NCBI RefSeq assembly: GCF_016097555.1
Contig: NC_054699.1
Location: 642,670 to 706,669, forward strand
Reading direction: 5' to 3'
Length of the DNA: 64,000 nt
Origin: Gigantopelta aegis
Lineage: Eukaryota > Mollusca > Gastropoda > Neomphalida > Peltospiridae
The notes beneath the pieces were generated by a model, which searched no databases, was not told the origin of the DNA, and worked only from the letters and a program-made list of their open reading frames with translations. The translations under genes and the position numbers were made by a program. Below, piece by piece: positions 22,520 through 28,999 of the stretch (position 1 is the first letter of the stretch; each line of letters opens with the position of its first letter).

Positions 22520-22822
22520 GTATTTATACCTGGCTTTCTCGAGTTTATGATTAAGGTAATCTCGCTTCACGCTGTAATTTGCCTGAATGGAGAACAGATC
22601 GACAAGATCGTCGTCCAGGTTTTCTGTTGTTGTTGTTGTTGTCATCATTCCTTTCTTCGACGACCTCTCATCACTGTTTTCTTGCTCACCTCTATCCGGC
22701 ACCTTTTCGCCAGACACCTGGGTCGAACTCGCCTCGAGGCCGCCAGAACTGGAGTGAGTAGGGCTGCCGTTTTGTACAAACCTTTTCGTGGTTTGCGTCA
22801 CAAATTTCTTCATAAAGGACAT
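8136..22822 (-). CDS. Coiled-coil protein gene, three coding exons, 309 aa (unidentified)
   Basis: Joining 22822-22530, 11394-11231 and 8608-8136 on the minus strand gives 930 nt, or 309 codons plus stop, with matching phases (2/1 at the first junction, 1/2 at the second) and canonical sites: donors AG|GTATAA and AG|GTACAG, acceptors TTTGTAG|A and CTCTTCAG|T. The protein has a basic amphipathic start (MSFMKKFVTQTTKRF), a Ser/Thr-rich acidic linker (about 18-70), a long charged helical region (about 72-215, including NHKLEKARRLERKMNALKW and VSRRHELEEKLNI) likely to form a coiled coil, then a Pro-rich tail ending ESEV. The start is chosen because the frame has an upstream stop and no earlier ATG, and A is at -3. 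I do not recognise the family. Introns are 11,135 and 2,622 bp, the first filled with satellites and transposons. Confidence 0.85.
9357..9431. repeat. Two-copy tandem repeat, about 37 bp
   Basis: AGAGATGTAGAGATGGCTTG followed by C-TGTGTGAAGATGT repeats as AGAGATGTAGAGATGGCTTG then CCTGAATGAAGATGT. The overlapping 72- and 73-residue frames are explained by this repeat and are not supported as genes. Confidence 0.7.
10213..10330. repeat. GGT/GAT trinucleotide microsatellite
   Basis: Imperfect (GGT)n and (GAT)n; a second short (GAT)n lies at 10437-10459. The Val/Met-rich and His-rich frames it opens on the two strands are artefacts. Confidence 0.95.
10456..10625 (-). mobile_element. SINE 3'-part fragment
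   Basis: Reads TTTTGTTTAACGACATTACT and AAACCTGCTACATGG, matching in reverse the SINE tail seen at 23365-23430 and 39990-40059. It is old, with no tRNA head attached. Confidence 0.55.
10830..11150 (+). mobile_element. Old diverged SINE copy
   Basis: Contains ACAACTGATATACAAAAGGC, GTGGTATGTGCTGCCATGTC and the tail GACAAACTTTAGC in the same order as the SINE at 39736-40059, with many substitutions. The tRNA-derived head is no longer clear. Confidence 0.5.
11231..11394 (-). CDS. Coiled-coil gene, coding exon 2
   Basis: 164 nt preceded on the minus strand by TTTCTTTGTAG and followed by GTACAG. The first base completes an Arg codon begun in exon 1 (AG|A), and the last base G begins a Val codon finished by exon 3. 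The frame reads RLERKMNALKWNVTQLCRET, AVSRLIEDSEAQLPVLLKEY, VSRRHELEEKLNI with regular hydrophobic spacing, the core of the predicted coiled coil. A tandem array starts immediately upstream, almost touching the acceptor. Confidence 0.85.
11398..11945. repeat. 19-bp minisatellite, about 28 copies
   Basis: Unit AAATAAACACTACGTCTAC with variants ACATCTAC, GACATTAC and CCACTACG. It begins at the edge of the exon 2 acceptor. Confidence 0.93.
11980..13415. repeat. GAT/GGT/GTA microsatellite cluster, about 1.4 kb
   Basis: Imperfect trinucleotide repeats, with a short non-repeat break at about 12355-12420 and longer-period duplications in 12770-13290 (GTGATAATGGTGGTATGGTG recurs many times). All long frames (Val/Met-, His- or Thr/Pro-rich) in this interval are repeat artefacts. 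Confidence 0.95.
13541..17951. repeat. 43-bp satellite array, roughly 90 copies
   Basis: Consensus ACGTACGTAAAACGACACAT then TTAACATTCAGGAAGGAGAT then GCA. Three sequence classes alternate: AACAAGCACAT (mostly 13541-13940), AACGACACAT, and AACGAGCACAT (mainly 16270-17600). A TATTTAAAAC variant replaces TACGTAAAAC in scattered copies. Some copies are shortened to a 32-bp form (CATTCAGATCCAACGTACG). A SINE interrupts the array at 14461-14850. It is non-coding. Confidence 0.95.
14461..14850 (-). mobile_element. tRNA-headed SINE inserted in the 43-bp satellite
   Basis: Read on the minus strand, it starts GGCCTCGGTGGCGTCGTGGC, contains a B-box-like GGTTTGGATCCC, then the shared core (GATCCCTTGCTGCC), and ends in AAAATGTGTTGAGTGCGTCG and a purine-rich tail. 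Satellite resumes exactly on both sides; the AGGAAGGA at each border is either the target duplication or satellite sequence. The two small frames inside are not genes. Confidence 0.8.
17971..18308. repeat. 48-bp tandem repeat x 7
   Basis: Unit TAACATTGAAAAGTACACTG then ACATGCATTATCTGTAGTAA then TCTTCGAG. The copies are almost identical, implying recent amplification. Because 48 is a multiple of three, both strands stay open (127 and 153 codons), but the frames are periodic artefacts. Confidence 0.95.
18320..18980. other. No gene seen
   Basis: AT-rich intronic sequence of the coiled-coil gene without recognised repeats or exons. Confidence 0.4.
18987..19582. mobile_element. Mutator-like MITE with about 100-bp inverted ends, copy 1
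   Basis: 596 bp. The left arm CTAATTAAAATTAGCTCCAC through GCAGAATCCTGCCAGT is matched in reverse by the right arm ending GGAGCTAATTTTAATTAGA. A 9-bp duplication ACCAGCCCG flanks it (18978-18986 and 19583-19591). Nine-base duplications with long inverted ends are characteristic of the Mutator (MULE) superfamily. There is no transposase frame, so it is non-autonomous. A second copy lies at 52269-52866 in the opposite orientation. Confidence 0.85.
19751..19973. mobile_element. Short hAT-like MITE, sibling of the 31294-35753 element
   Basis: Begins CAGGGGCGTA and ends CGCTACGCCCCTG. Its left about 90 bp (to GAAGCAAATGGTCCGCTTTC) match the left end of the large hAT element, and its right end (GTCCAGTTGGTTCATATTCG, then CACGCTACGCCCCTG) matches that element's right end, so it is an internal-deletion derivative. 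TATTTT flanks both sides (TATTTTCA if two bases of the end are counted). A long poly-C run interrupts it. Confidence 0.8.
20348..20689 (-). mobile_element. Full-length tRNA-headed SINE
   Basis: A 9-bp target duplication AAATGATGG lies at 20339-20347 and 20690-20698. On the minus strand it reads GGGCGGGACGTAGCCCAGTG (A-box-like), a B-box-like GGGATGGATCCC, GGGCCCATTAGG, the core GTGCACCACGACTAGTAC, AAAGATCCCTTGCTGCTAAT, and the 3' end CGTAAATAAAATGTGTTGAG with a TTCC-rich tail. Confidence 0.88.
20700..21846. repeat. 58/72-bp bimodal satellite, about 19 copies
   Basis: Basic unit CGTCGTACACTGGGTGGGTA then TTGAAATCATACACTAGTCA then AAACCGGCATGGTGTGCG (58 bp). Many copies carry an extra 14 bp (AGTAAACTAGCATA), giving about 72 bp, and long and short copies alternate irregularly. 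The array begins just after the SINE's right target duplication. Confidence 0.93.
22034..22418. mobile_element. CAGG-ended terminal-inverted-repeat element with a partial duplicate
   Basis: CAGGCCCGTACGCGGG (22083) and its inverted partner CTGCGTATGGGCCTG (ending 22418) bound a 336-bp G/C-rich repeat flanked by TGGGG on each side (5-bp duplication). A first partial copy of the left end lies at 22034. There is no transposase frame, so it is a non-autonomous hAT-like repeat. It lies about 110 bp inside intron 1, close to the exon 1 donor. Confidence 0.6.
22479..22520. repeat. TTA microsatellite adjoining the exon 1 donor
   Basis: (TTA)n at the start of intron 1 (minus-strand TAA), about 9 bases from the GT donor. 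The Asn-rich end of the overlapping frame is intron, not protein. Confidence 0.9.
22530..22822 (-). CDS. Coiled-coil gene, coding exon 1
   Basis: The start ATG at 22822 (context ACTAGTATGT) gives MSFMKKFVTQTTKRFVQNGS, then a Ser/Gly-rich stretch, an acidic and Lys/Glu-rich linker, six Thr in a row, and the start of the helix (DDDLVDLFSIQANYSVKRDY). It ends with AG before the donor GTATAA, so the next codon is completed by the A of exon 2. An in-frame stop lies upstream with no ATG between, so the start is most likely correct unless a further 5' exon joins here. Confidence 0.8.
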
Positions 22823-22905
22823 ACTAGTAGCTCGTCTGTTACTCCCAAATTTGTCCGCATGACGCGGACCTGTATCAGACAAGCAGTCACCGGGGTGACG
22901 TTCTA

Positions 22906-22913
22906 TGACGTCA
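22906..22913. promoter_or_regulatory. CRE palindrome TGACGTCA upstream of the coiled-coil gene
   Basis: A perfect TGACGTCA lies 84 bp upstream of the start codon at 22822, a consensus site for CREB/ATF-type factors. The location fits a proximal promoter or 5' UTR. Function is inference; the same octamer occurs elsewhere in the window by chance or within repeats. Confidence 0.35.
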
Positions 22914-22992
22914 TAAGTAACAGGACTATTAATTTTGTTGAGCTATGCACCAAACACACGGTATAATCAACGGAAATTAGTATTCAGTGTCC

Positions 22993-23325
22993 GTTACAGT
23001 TTAAAGTTTTGTTTTGTTTAACAACACAACTAGAGCATATTGATTTATTCTTCATTGGCTATTGGATATTAGGTATTTGGTAATTTTTAAATGACTTTAG
23101 AGAGGAAACCCGCTACATTTTACCATTTGTAGTAAGGGATCTATTATTTATATTCACTATCCCATATAACAGGCATGACAGTACATACCATGGTCTTTGA
23201 TATACCAGTCGTGGTGCACTGGCTGATACTAGAAATAGCTATATGGGCCCACCGACGGGAATCAATCCCAGACTGATCGCGCGCCAGGCTAGCGCTTTAC
23301 CACTGGGATACGTGCAGCCCTAATT
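22993..23325 (-). mobile_element. tRNA-headed SINE, near full length
   Basis: On the minus strand: GGGCTGCACGTATCCCAGTG head, CGCTAGCCTGGCGCGCGATC, B-box-like GGGATTGATTCCCG, TGGGCCCATATAGC, core ACCACGACTGGTATATCAAA, and the tail ending GTTAAACAAAAC. It lies just upstream of the coiled-coil gene. Confidence 0.8.
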
Positions 23326-23364
23326 GTTCGTGAATAGACATCATGGCAGCATCTTGTTGATATT

Positions 23365-23740
23365 CAATAGCCGATGGTTAATTAATCAATGTGCTCTAGT
23401 GGTGTCGTTAAACAAACAAAAAACTTTTTGACTTCGTATCATAAACAAAAATACAACAGGAGAGACCGTTAGATACTGTTTATCTTACAGCGATCGGCGA
23501 GGCCACTGGGCTATTTCTCGTTCCAGCCAGTGCACCACGACTGATATATCAAAAACCGTGGTATGTGTTATCCTGTATATGGGATGGTGCATATAAAAGA
23601 TCCCTTGCTACTAATAAAAAAAATATAGTGGGTTTCCTCTCTAAAGTTATGTCAAAATTACCAAATGTTTGACATCCAACAGACGATGATTAATAAATGA
23701 ATGTGTTCTGGTGGTGTCGTTAGTCAAAACAAACAAACTT
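23365..23740 (+). mobile_element. Two SINE pieces, plus orientation
   Basis: 23365-23430 is a 3' tail (AATAGCCGATGGTTAATTAA, GTGGTGTCGTTAAACAAAC). 23505-23740 is a 5'-truncated copy from TGGGCTATTTCTCGTTCC through the core to the same tail (GATTAATAAATGAATGTGTT, GTGTCGTTAGTCAAAAC). Confidence 0.75.
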
Positions 23741-23888
23741 TAACTCTGATTTTGTACAACGCCATGGCATCGCAACGTCATGTATTGGTGTTTATAAAAT
23801 AATGGGAAATAACTCTTCACACTTAAAAATGAGTTTGGCAGTACGAGTTATTGCTGCACGATACAATCCTGTAGATATTAGTAATATA

Positions 23889-24165
23889 ATGGACCCAACC
23901 TCGGTGGTGCTGTTGTTAAGCCATCGGACATAAGGCTGGTAGGTACAGGGTTCGCAGCCCAGTACCAGCTCCCACCCAGAGCGAGTTTTAACGACTCAAT
24001 GGGTAGGTGTAAGACCACTACATTATCTTCTCTCTCACGAACCACTAATCCACTGTCCTGGACAGACAACTCAGATATCTGAGGTGTGTGTCCAGCACAG
24101 CGTGCTTAAAGCTTGACTGGATTATAAGCACGAAAATAATTAAAGAAAGAAAGAAAGAAATATAA
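23889..24165 (+). mobile_element. SINE of a second family (tRNA head, ATATAAGCACGAAAA-type tail)
   Basis: Head CCTCGGTGGTGCTGTTGTTA, B-box-like GGGTTCGCAGCCC, body AGCGAGTTTTAACGACTCAA and CACTGTCCTGGACAGACAAC, end GGATTATAAGCACGAAAATA followed by an AAAG-rich tail. A 5'-truncated relative lies at 53250-53395. The 63-residue minus-strand frame across it is not a gene. Confidence 0.8.
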
Positions 24166-24239
24166 CGTTGAAGAAAGAAATATAACGTTGAAGAAAGTCA
24201 ACTCGATTGCATCTGAATACTTACTAGTAATAATATATA

Positions 24240-25733
24240 CTCTTCAAAAGAAGAAACGCAAAACCACATTGTCGTAACATTTGGAGAATTGATTTAATTA
24301 TTGAATGGTGAGTCCGATAATTACCAAATGTTGCAGGATTGTTCACAATTCACTCTAGTCCATTGTGAGTAAGTGATAGGACACACCACCAAGGTCAAGG
24401 TCATCTGGAGTCAATACCGGGTGTGGCCTCCGCGTGTGTTGACAACTGCCTGGCATCGCCTGCCCATTGAAGCAACCAGAGTACGGATGACGTCCCGGGG
24501 GATGGTGGCCCACTCGGCCTGCAAGGCTGCTGCCAGCTCGGGCAGGGTCTGGGGCTGTGGTTGTCGCTGTCGGAGGCGTCGGTCCAACTCGTCCCATAGA
24601 TGCTCAATTGGGTTCAAATCCGGTGATATCGATGGCCAAGGAAGGACATTAATGTTGTTGTTCTGTAGGAAAGCCGTCGTGAGACGTGCTGTGTGAGGCC
24701 TGGCGTTGTCATGTTGGAACACTGCGTTGGCGTTGGCCATAACTGGAACGATGTGTGGCCGGAGGATCTGGTCAATGTAGCCCTGTGCATTCAGGTTGCC
24801 CTGCACGTGGACCAGGTCAGTTCTGCCAGTGTGTGAGATGGCTGCCCACACCATGACACTACCCCCGCCGAATCTGTCCACTTCCTGCACGCAGTTTGCC
24901 GCATAACGTTCACCACGACGCCTATACACGCGACATCTTCCATCATGACGTCGGAGCAGAAATCGGGACTCGTCACTGAACCACACCTGTCTCCATCGCA
25001 GTTGAGGCCATTGTCGATGAATCTGGCACCACTGCAGTCGGAGTCGACGGTGTTGTGGTGTTAAGATGACACCTCGAACTGGACGTCTGGCACGAATTCC
25101 TACCTCACGTAGGCGGTTCCGTACGGTCTGGTCGGATATCCTGCGCAAACCTGGTATTGCTGCGGCTGTGGAGGTGGCAGTAGTCAATCGTTCCCGAAGG
25201 TGGCGTACCCGGATGTAGCGGTCCTGCCCGGGGGTAGTGACCCGTGGTCGACCGGATCTAGGGAGGTCACGTGTTGATCCATGTTGCTGGTAACGGTCCC
25301 ACAGTCTGGAGATGGTGCTTGGGGACACATGGAATGCCCTGGCAACGGCCGTTCTGGATTCGCCTGCGTCTAGTCGGCCGATGGCATCGTTTCTCTGCGG
25401 TTCACTGAGACGTGGCATGTCCTGGATTGTCAACTGTCGGCCAGATACAGAGGCCAGGCAAGCGAACACCCTGCACTTTTATACTGTCGGTGTTCATGCT
25501 GCACGTGCAGACAACGCACGTGCAGTGGTGACATGGTTTGCACGTGGGTGCGTTTTTGCGAATATTCACATTTTGGAACTTTATTGTACAGTAGCTGCGT
25601 TTTATCGAATGTAACCGTGGGAATGTGTTTGGGACATGCAATGACCTTATATTCACAAAGCATGAACCGGTAGGAAACATAAAATCGGAGTTATAACCCA
25701 TTTGTACCCTTTTGCGTTTCTTTTTTTGAAGAG
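24240..25733 (-). mobile_element. Tc1/mariner element, apparently intact (element A)
   Basis: 1494 bp with inverted ends CTCTTCAAAAGAAGAAACGC (left) and GCGTTTCTTTTTTTGAAGAG (right), flanked by TA. It encodes one complete DD34E transposase on the minus strand. The ends show only small mismatches, so the copy looks young. Confidence 0.92.
24411..25418 (-). CDS. Tc1-like DD34E transposase (element A)
   Basis: 335 aa from the ATG at 25418; the frame extends upstream only through non-ATG codons. The N-terminus holds paired helix-turn-helix DNA-binding modules (residues about 1-50 and 65-115) separated by a GRPR-type linker, RSGRPRVTT (55-62). The catalytic DDE domain has D149 (FSDESRF), D237 (FQHDNARPH) and E272 (SPDLNPIEHLWDEL); the 34 residues between the second D and the E define DD34E. 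Family length is about 340 aa, so it is full length with no stops. It cuts and pastes the element at TA sites. Whether it is active cannot be told from sequence. Confidence 0.93.
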   Translation of the reverse strand: MPRLSEPQRNDAIGRLDAGESRTAVARAFHVSPSTISRLWDRYQQHGSTRDLPRSGRPRVTTPGQDRYIRVRHLRERLTTATSTAAAIPGLRRISDQTVRNRLREVGIRARRPVRGVILTPQHRRLRLQWCQIHRQWPQLRWRQVWFSDESRFLLRRHDGRCRVYRRRGERYAANCVQEVDRFGGGSVMVWAAISHTGRTDLVHVQGNLNAQGYIDQILRPHIVPVMANANAVFQHDNARPHTARLTTAFLQNNNINVLPWPSISPDLNPIEHLWDELDRRLRQRQPQPQTLPELAAALQAEWATIPRDVIRTLVASMGRRCQAVVNTRGGHTRY

Positions 25734-25950
25734 TATATATGCCGAAGTCCGAACTGTACGGCCAATCGTCTACTTTGGCTGGCCTAGCATGACTTCATCT
25801 TTGATAGAAATTTGGGTTCTGGGTTTGGGTTTTAAATGGATAAATAAATAAAATAATGTTATCCATAGTGATGTGGTTTTAAAACTTAATATCTCATTTG
25901 TTATTTTCTGTTTCGATACGGAGTTTCACGTTTAAAGAGAACTTGTTAAA

Positions 25951-26455
25951 GACCGTATGACCACTATATCACCCTGCCCCACTCACCCCCTCCATATATA
26001 TTTTACAACATGAGTATATCAGTGACCGTATTACCACTATATCACCCTGCCCCACTCACCCCTCCATATATATTTTACAACATGAGTATATCAGTGACCG
26101 TATGACCACTATATCACTCTGCCCCACTCACCCCTCCATATATATTTTACAACATGAGTATATCAGTGACCGTATGACCACTATATCACTCTGCCCCACT
26201 CACCCCTCCATATATATTTTACAACATGAGTATATCAGTGACCGTATTACCACTATATCACTCTGCCCCACTCACCCCTCCATATATATTTTACAACATG
26301 AGTATATCAGTGACCGTATGACCACTATATCACTCTGCCCCACTCACCCCTCCATATATATTTTACAACATGAGTATATCAGTGACCGTATGACCACTAT
26401 ATCACTCTGCCCCACTCACCCCCTCCATATATATTTTACAACATGCGTATATATC
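25951..26455. repeat. 72-bp tandem repeat x 7
   Basis: GACCGTATGACCACTATATC recurs at 25951, 26024, 26096, 26168, 26240, 26312 and 26384. The 24-residue periodic peptide (MTTISLCPTHPSIYILQHEY...) is a by-product of the 72-bp period. Confidence 0.95.
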
Positions 26456-26561
26456 AGTAAAATCTATCCATAGAATTATTCAAATTAGGTTGTCTGCCAT
26501 CAATATGTTGGTGAATGTGTCTTAGACCCCCTTCCATGGCACAGGGGGCCTTCAGACCCCT

Positions 26562-26568
<7 letters not shown>

Positions 26569-26613
<45 letters not shown>
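26569..26613. repeat. CA microsatellite
   Basis: An uninterrupted (CA)n of about 45 bp. Confidence 0.97.
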
Positions 26614-26615
<2 letters not shown>

Positions 26616-27083
26616 ACTGCATCCGCATCTAAATATTTGTTAGTCATCATAATTTATTATGCTAAAGGCAGAACTTCACGTGCAATTGTCTGCTTTGGCT
26701 GTTCCGACATTTGTCATGAACAAAAAGTATAAAATTTGATGAGAATTTGTTTGTTTTTTTATGTTTAAAATTAGACCTGCAATTTAAAAAATAAAAAATA
26801 AAATAATAAAATAATGTTAACCGAAGTCACATGGGTTTAAAGCTTGTTAAGTTATATGAGCTTTAGCATAAGAGTTATATGTCAATTCATCGGTGCTTCT
26901 TTGATACAAATTTCTTTTTCTCTTTTTAAAATTAATTTAGAAAAAAGAAAAAAGTTTTCTTCTGTTTCGGTACCGAGTTTGACTTTTAAAGGGACATTCC
27001 TGAGTTTGCTGCAATTTTTAAGATGTTATCGACTAACAGAGACTTTTTAACGACTGTAATTACATATCAAATATATATATATA

Positions 27084-28684
27084 CTACTCAAAAGAATTTA
27101 AGGGTCAAAAATTTATAACCAAATAAGTTTCAGAGTGTATTAGATTGATGATGTAAACTACACCAAAATTTTTATTTATTGTTCCATATTTACAAAAAAA
27201 CACAAATAAACGTCACTGTATACAAGAAAGTCACATGACATGCTGTCAAAGTTGAAGGTTGTCAAACATGGATTTTACACATTAGAACATTCGTTTAATA
27301 GTGTGTGAATCCACCCCTGGCGCGAATACACTCGACACATCGTTGCCTCATGCTGTTGATCAGACGTCTGAAGAACTCTTGGGGAATGGCCTGCCACTCT
27401 GCCATAAGAAGTTGACCCAGATCATGAAGGTTGGCCGGAGGGGCATGGTTATCCCGAACTCTCCTGCCTAATTCGTCCCAGGCGTGCTCTATTGGGGCCA
27501 AGTCAGGCGAATATGCTGGCCAATCCATCCTGGCAATACCTTGTTGTCTGAGAAAGTCCGTTACCACCCTGGCGCGGTGGGGTCTGGCATTGTCATCCTG
27601 CAGAACTGCCCCGCCGCCAATCTGCTGAAGGCCTGGGAGAACCAACGGCCGGATAATCTCATTCATATAGCGGATTTCATTCAGATTGCCATCCACCACA
27701 TAGAGGGGGGTCCTGTGTTGGATAGAGATGCCGCCCCACACCATGACGCTGCCACCACCGAACCGGTGACGTTGTCTAACGTTAACGTCAGCGAAGCGCT
27801 CCCCAGGACGTCTGTAGACACGAACCCGACCGTCGTTGAAGTGGAGACTAAACCTGGACTCATCAGTGAACATCACTCGACCCCACTGAACACGTTGCCA
27901 CCGCAGCTGAAGCGTGCACCAGTGACGTCTGGCCGTTCTGTGACGTGGTAGGAGTGGTGGTCGAACAGCCTGGCGACGGCAGCGTAGATTATTGGCTCTC
28001 AGACGATTGCGTATGGTTTGATCAGACACTCGAGTTCCAGTCGCAGTCCGCAGATTGTCACGTAATCGGCGTGCAGTGGTTGTGCGTTGACGTAGAGCCA
28101 TATTGGTGATGTAGCGGTCCTCTCTAGTTGTAGTGCTTCGGGGTCTTCCCGAACGTGGACGATTTCGAACAGAATTCGTTGCTTGGTACCGTTGCCACAG
28201 TCGGCCAACGACACTCTGACTGACACCAAGTCTCAGAGCAACATTTCTTTGCGTATTGACATCCTGAAGCCAAGCAATAGCCCTTCCTCAATCTTCGATA
28301 GTCAGTTGAAGTCACACCATTGTCGAATTTGGAGTGTGCACCGTACACGAACGCAAGCTCCAATTATACGGAAATTCAGCATTGGGAACATGGAATACAC
28401 CTGCAAAGCGTGCAAATGAAGCGCTTTGTGAAAAAGCAAGTTATGGGCACTTAGCAGACCTTTCGCTTTCGCCCTAATTTACGTGCAAATGTAAGCATGT
28501 TTTCGCCATTAGAACTAGTCGACAGTGTCAATGACAGTGGATTTTAATTAATTTATGGGTTGCTTAGACCCACTTTCGTCAAAATGGAACAATACCATGC
28601 GTGACATTATGGTCTAGCTAATATAATTGACATTCAGAAAATAATGTCGAAAATATCGTCTGACCCTTAAATTCTTTTGAGTAG
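27084..28684 (-). mobile_element. Tc1/mariner element B, disabled copy
   Basis: 1601 bp with inverted ends CTACTCAAAAGAATTTAAGG, flanked by TA. It has the same length as element C (55858-57458) and near-identical sequence in opposite orientation, so both derive from a recent common source. Its transposase frame carries nonsense codons at the N-terminus. Confidence 0.93.
27295..28320 (-). pseudogene. Tc1-like DD34E transposase with two early nonsense codons (element B)
   Basis: Aligned by eye with the intact transposase at 56222-57247, the frame starts ATG GTG TGA: the Arg codon CGA at position 3 is now TGA, and a second CGA (Arg11) is also TGA. From there to the stop at 27295 the frame is open and keeps the linker, TDESRF, LQDDNARPH and SPDLAPIEHAWDELG catalytic motifs. 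The open part from Met74 is 268 residues. Both lesions are C-to-T changes at CpG, the usual decay of methylated DNA. A downstream start could at most make an N-truncated protein lacking a complete first DNA-binding module. Confidence 0.9.
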
Positions 28685-28999
28685 TATATATATTTTTTTT
28701 TTTTCTGCATAAAATATTAGTGGCTGTATATTAAACGTGTTTCTGATCGTTCTAATATTTGTACTAGGTTAAATTTAATTTTATTTCCTAAAATATAGTT
28801 TTATACGAAATTATTTGAAGACAAAATCCAGTTTGGGCTTCTTACAAATATTAAGGCGACCAGAAACACATTGAATATACAGCCACTGATATTCTAAACA
28901 AGAAAATATATTTAATATGTAAGTTTAATCGTAGAACTATTTTATTAGTTGGAAACATCTTACAATGCAGCAAACTCCGGAATGTGCCTTTAATGTCTA

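Larger units (their letters stand above)
11395..22529 (-). other. Intron 1 of the coiled-coil gene (11.1 kb)
   Basis: Donor GTATAAATA at 22529, acceptor TTTGTAG at 11395. It consists largely of tandem arrays (19-bp, GAT/GGT, 43-bp, 48-bp, 58/72-bp) and insertions (SINEs, a Mutator-like MITE, a hAT MITE and a CAGG-ended repeat). Each is listed separately. Confidence 0.75.
26990..28989. mobile_element. TTAA MITE split by a Tc1/mariner insertion
   Basis: The ends AGGGACATTCCTGAGTTTGC and (reverse) AGGCACATTCCGGAGTTTGC are inverted repeats of about 36 bp, flanked by TTAA (26986-26989 and 28990-28993) as in piggyBac/Kolobok-type elements. The MITE proper is about 400 bp: 26990-27083 plus 28685-28989. 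Tc1 element B sits in its AT-rich middle. An uninterrupted relative is at 44842-45226. Confidence 0.85.

Noticed and set aside
22400-22966. 188-codon plus-strand frame
   Set aside because: It is antisense to the coiled-coil gene exon 1 and runs through poly-G and TTA repeats; the minus strand has matching splice sites and exon phases, the plus strand does not.
26102-26473. 123-codon frame with 24-residue repeats
   Set aside because: It is a by-product of the 72-bp tandem repeat.
27484-27951. 155-codon plus-strand frame, and similar antisense frames at 56591-57001 and 24373-24696
   Set aside because: They lie opposite transposase coding sequence and have no family features.
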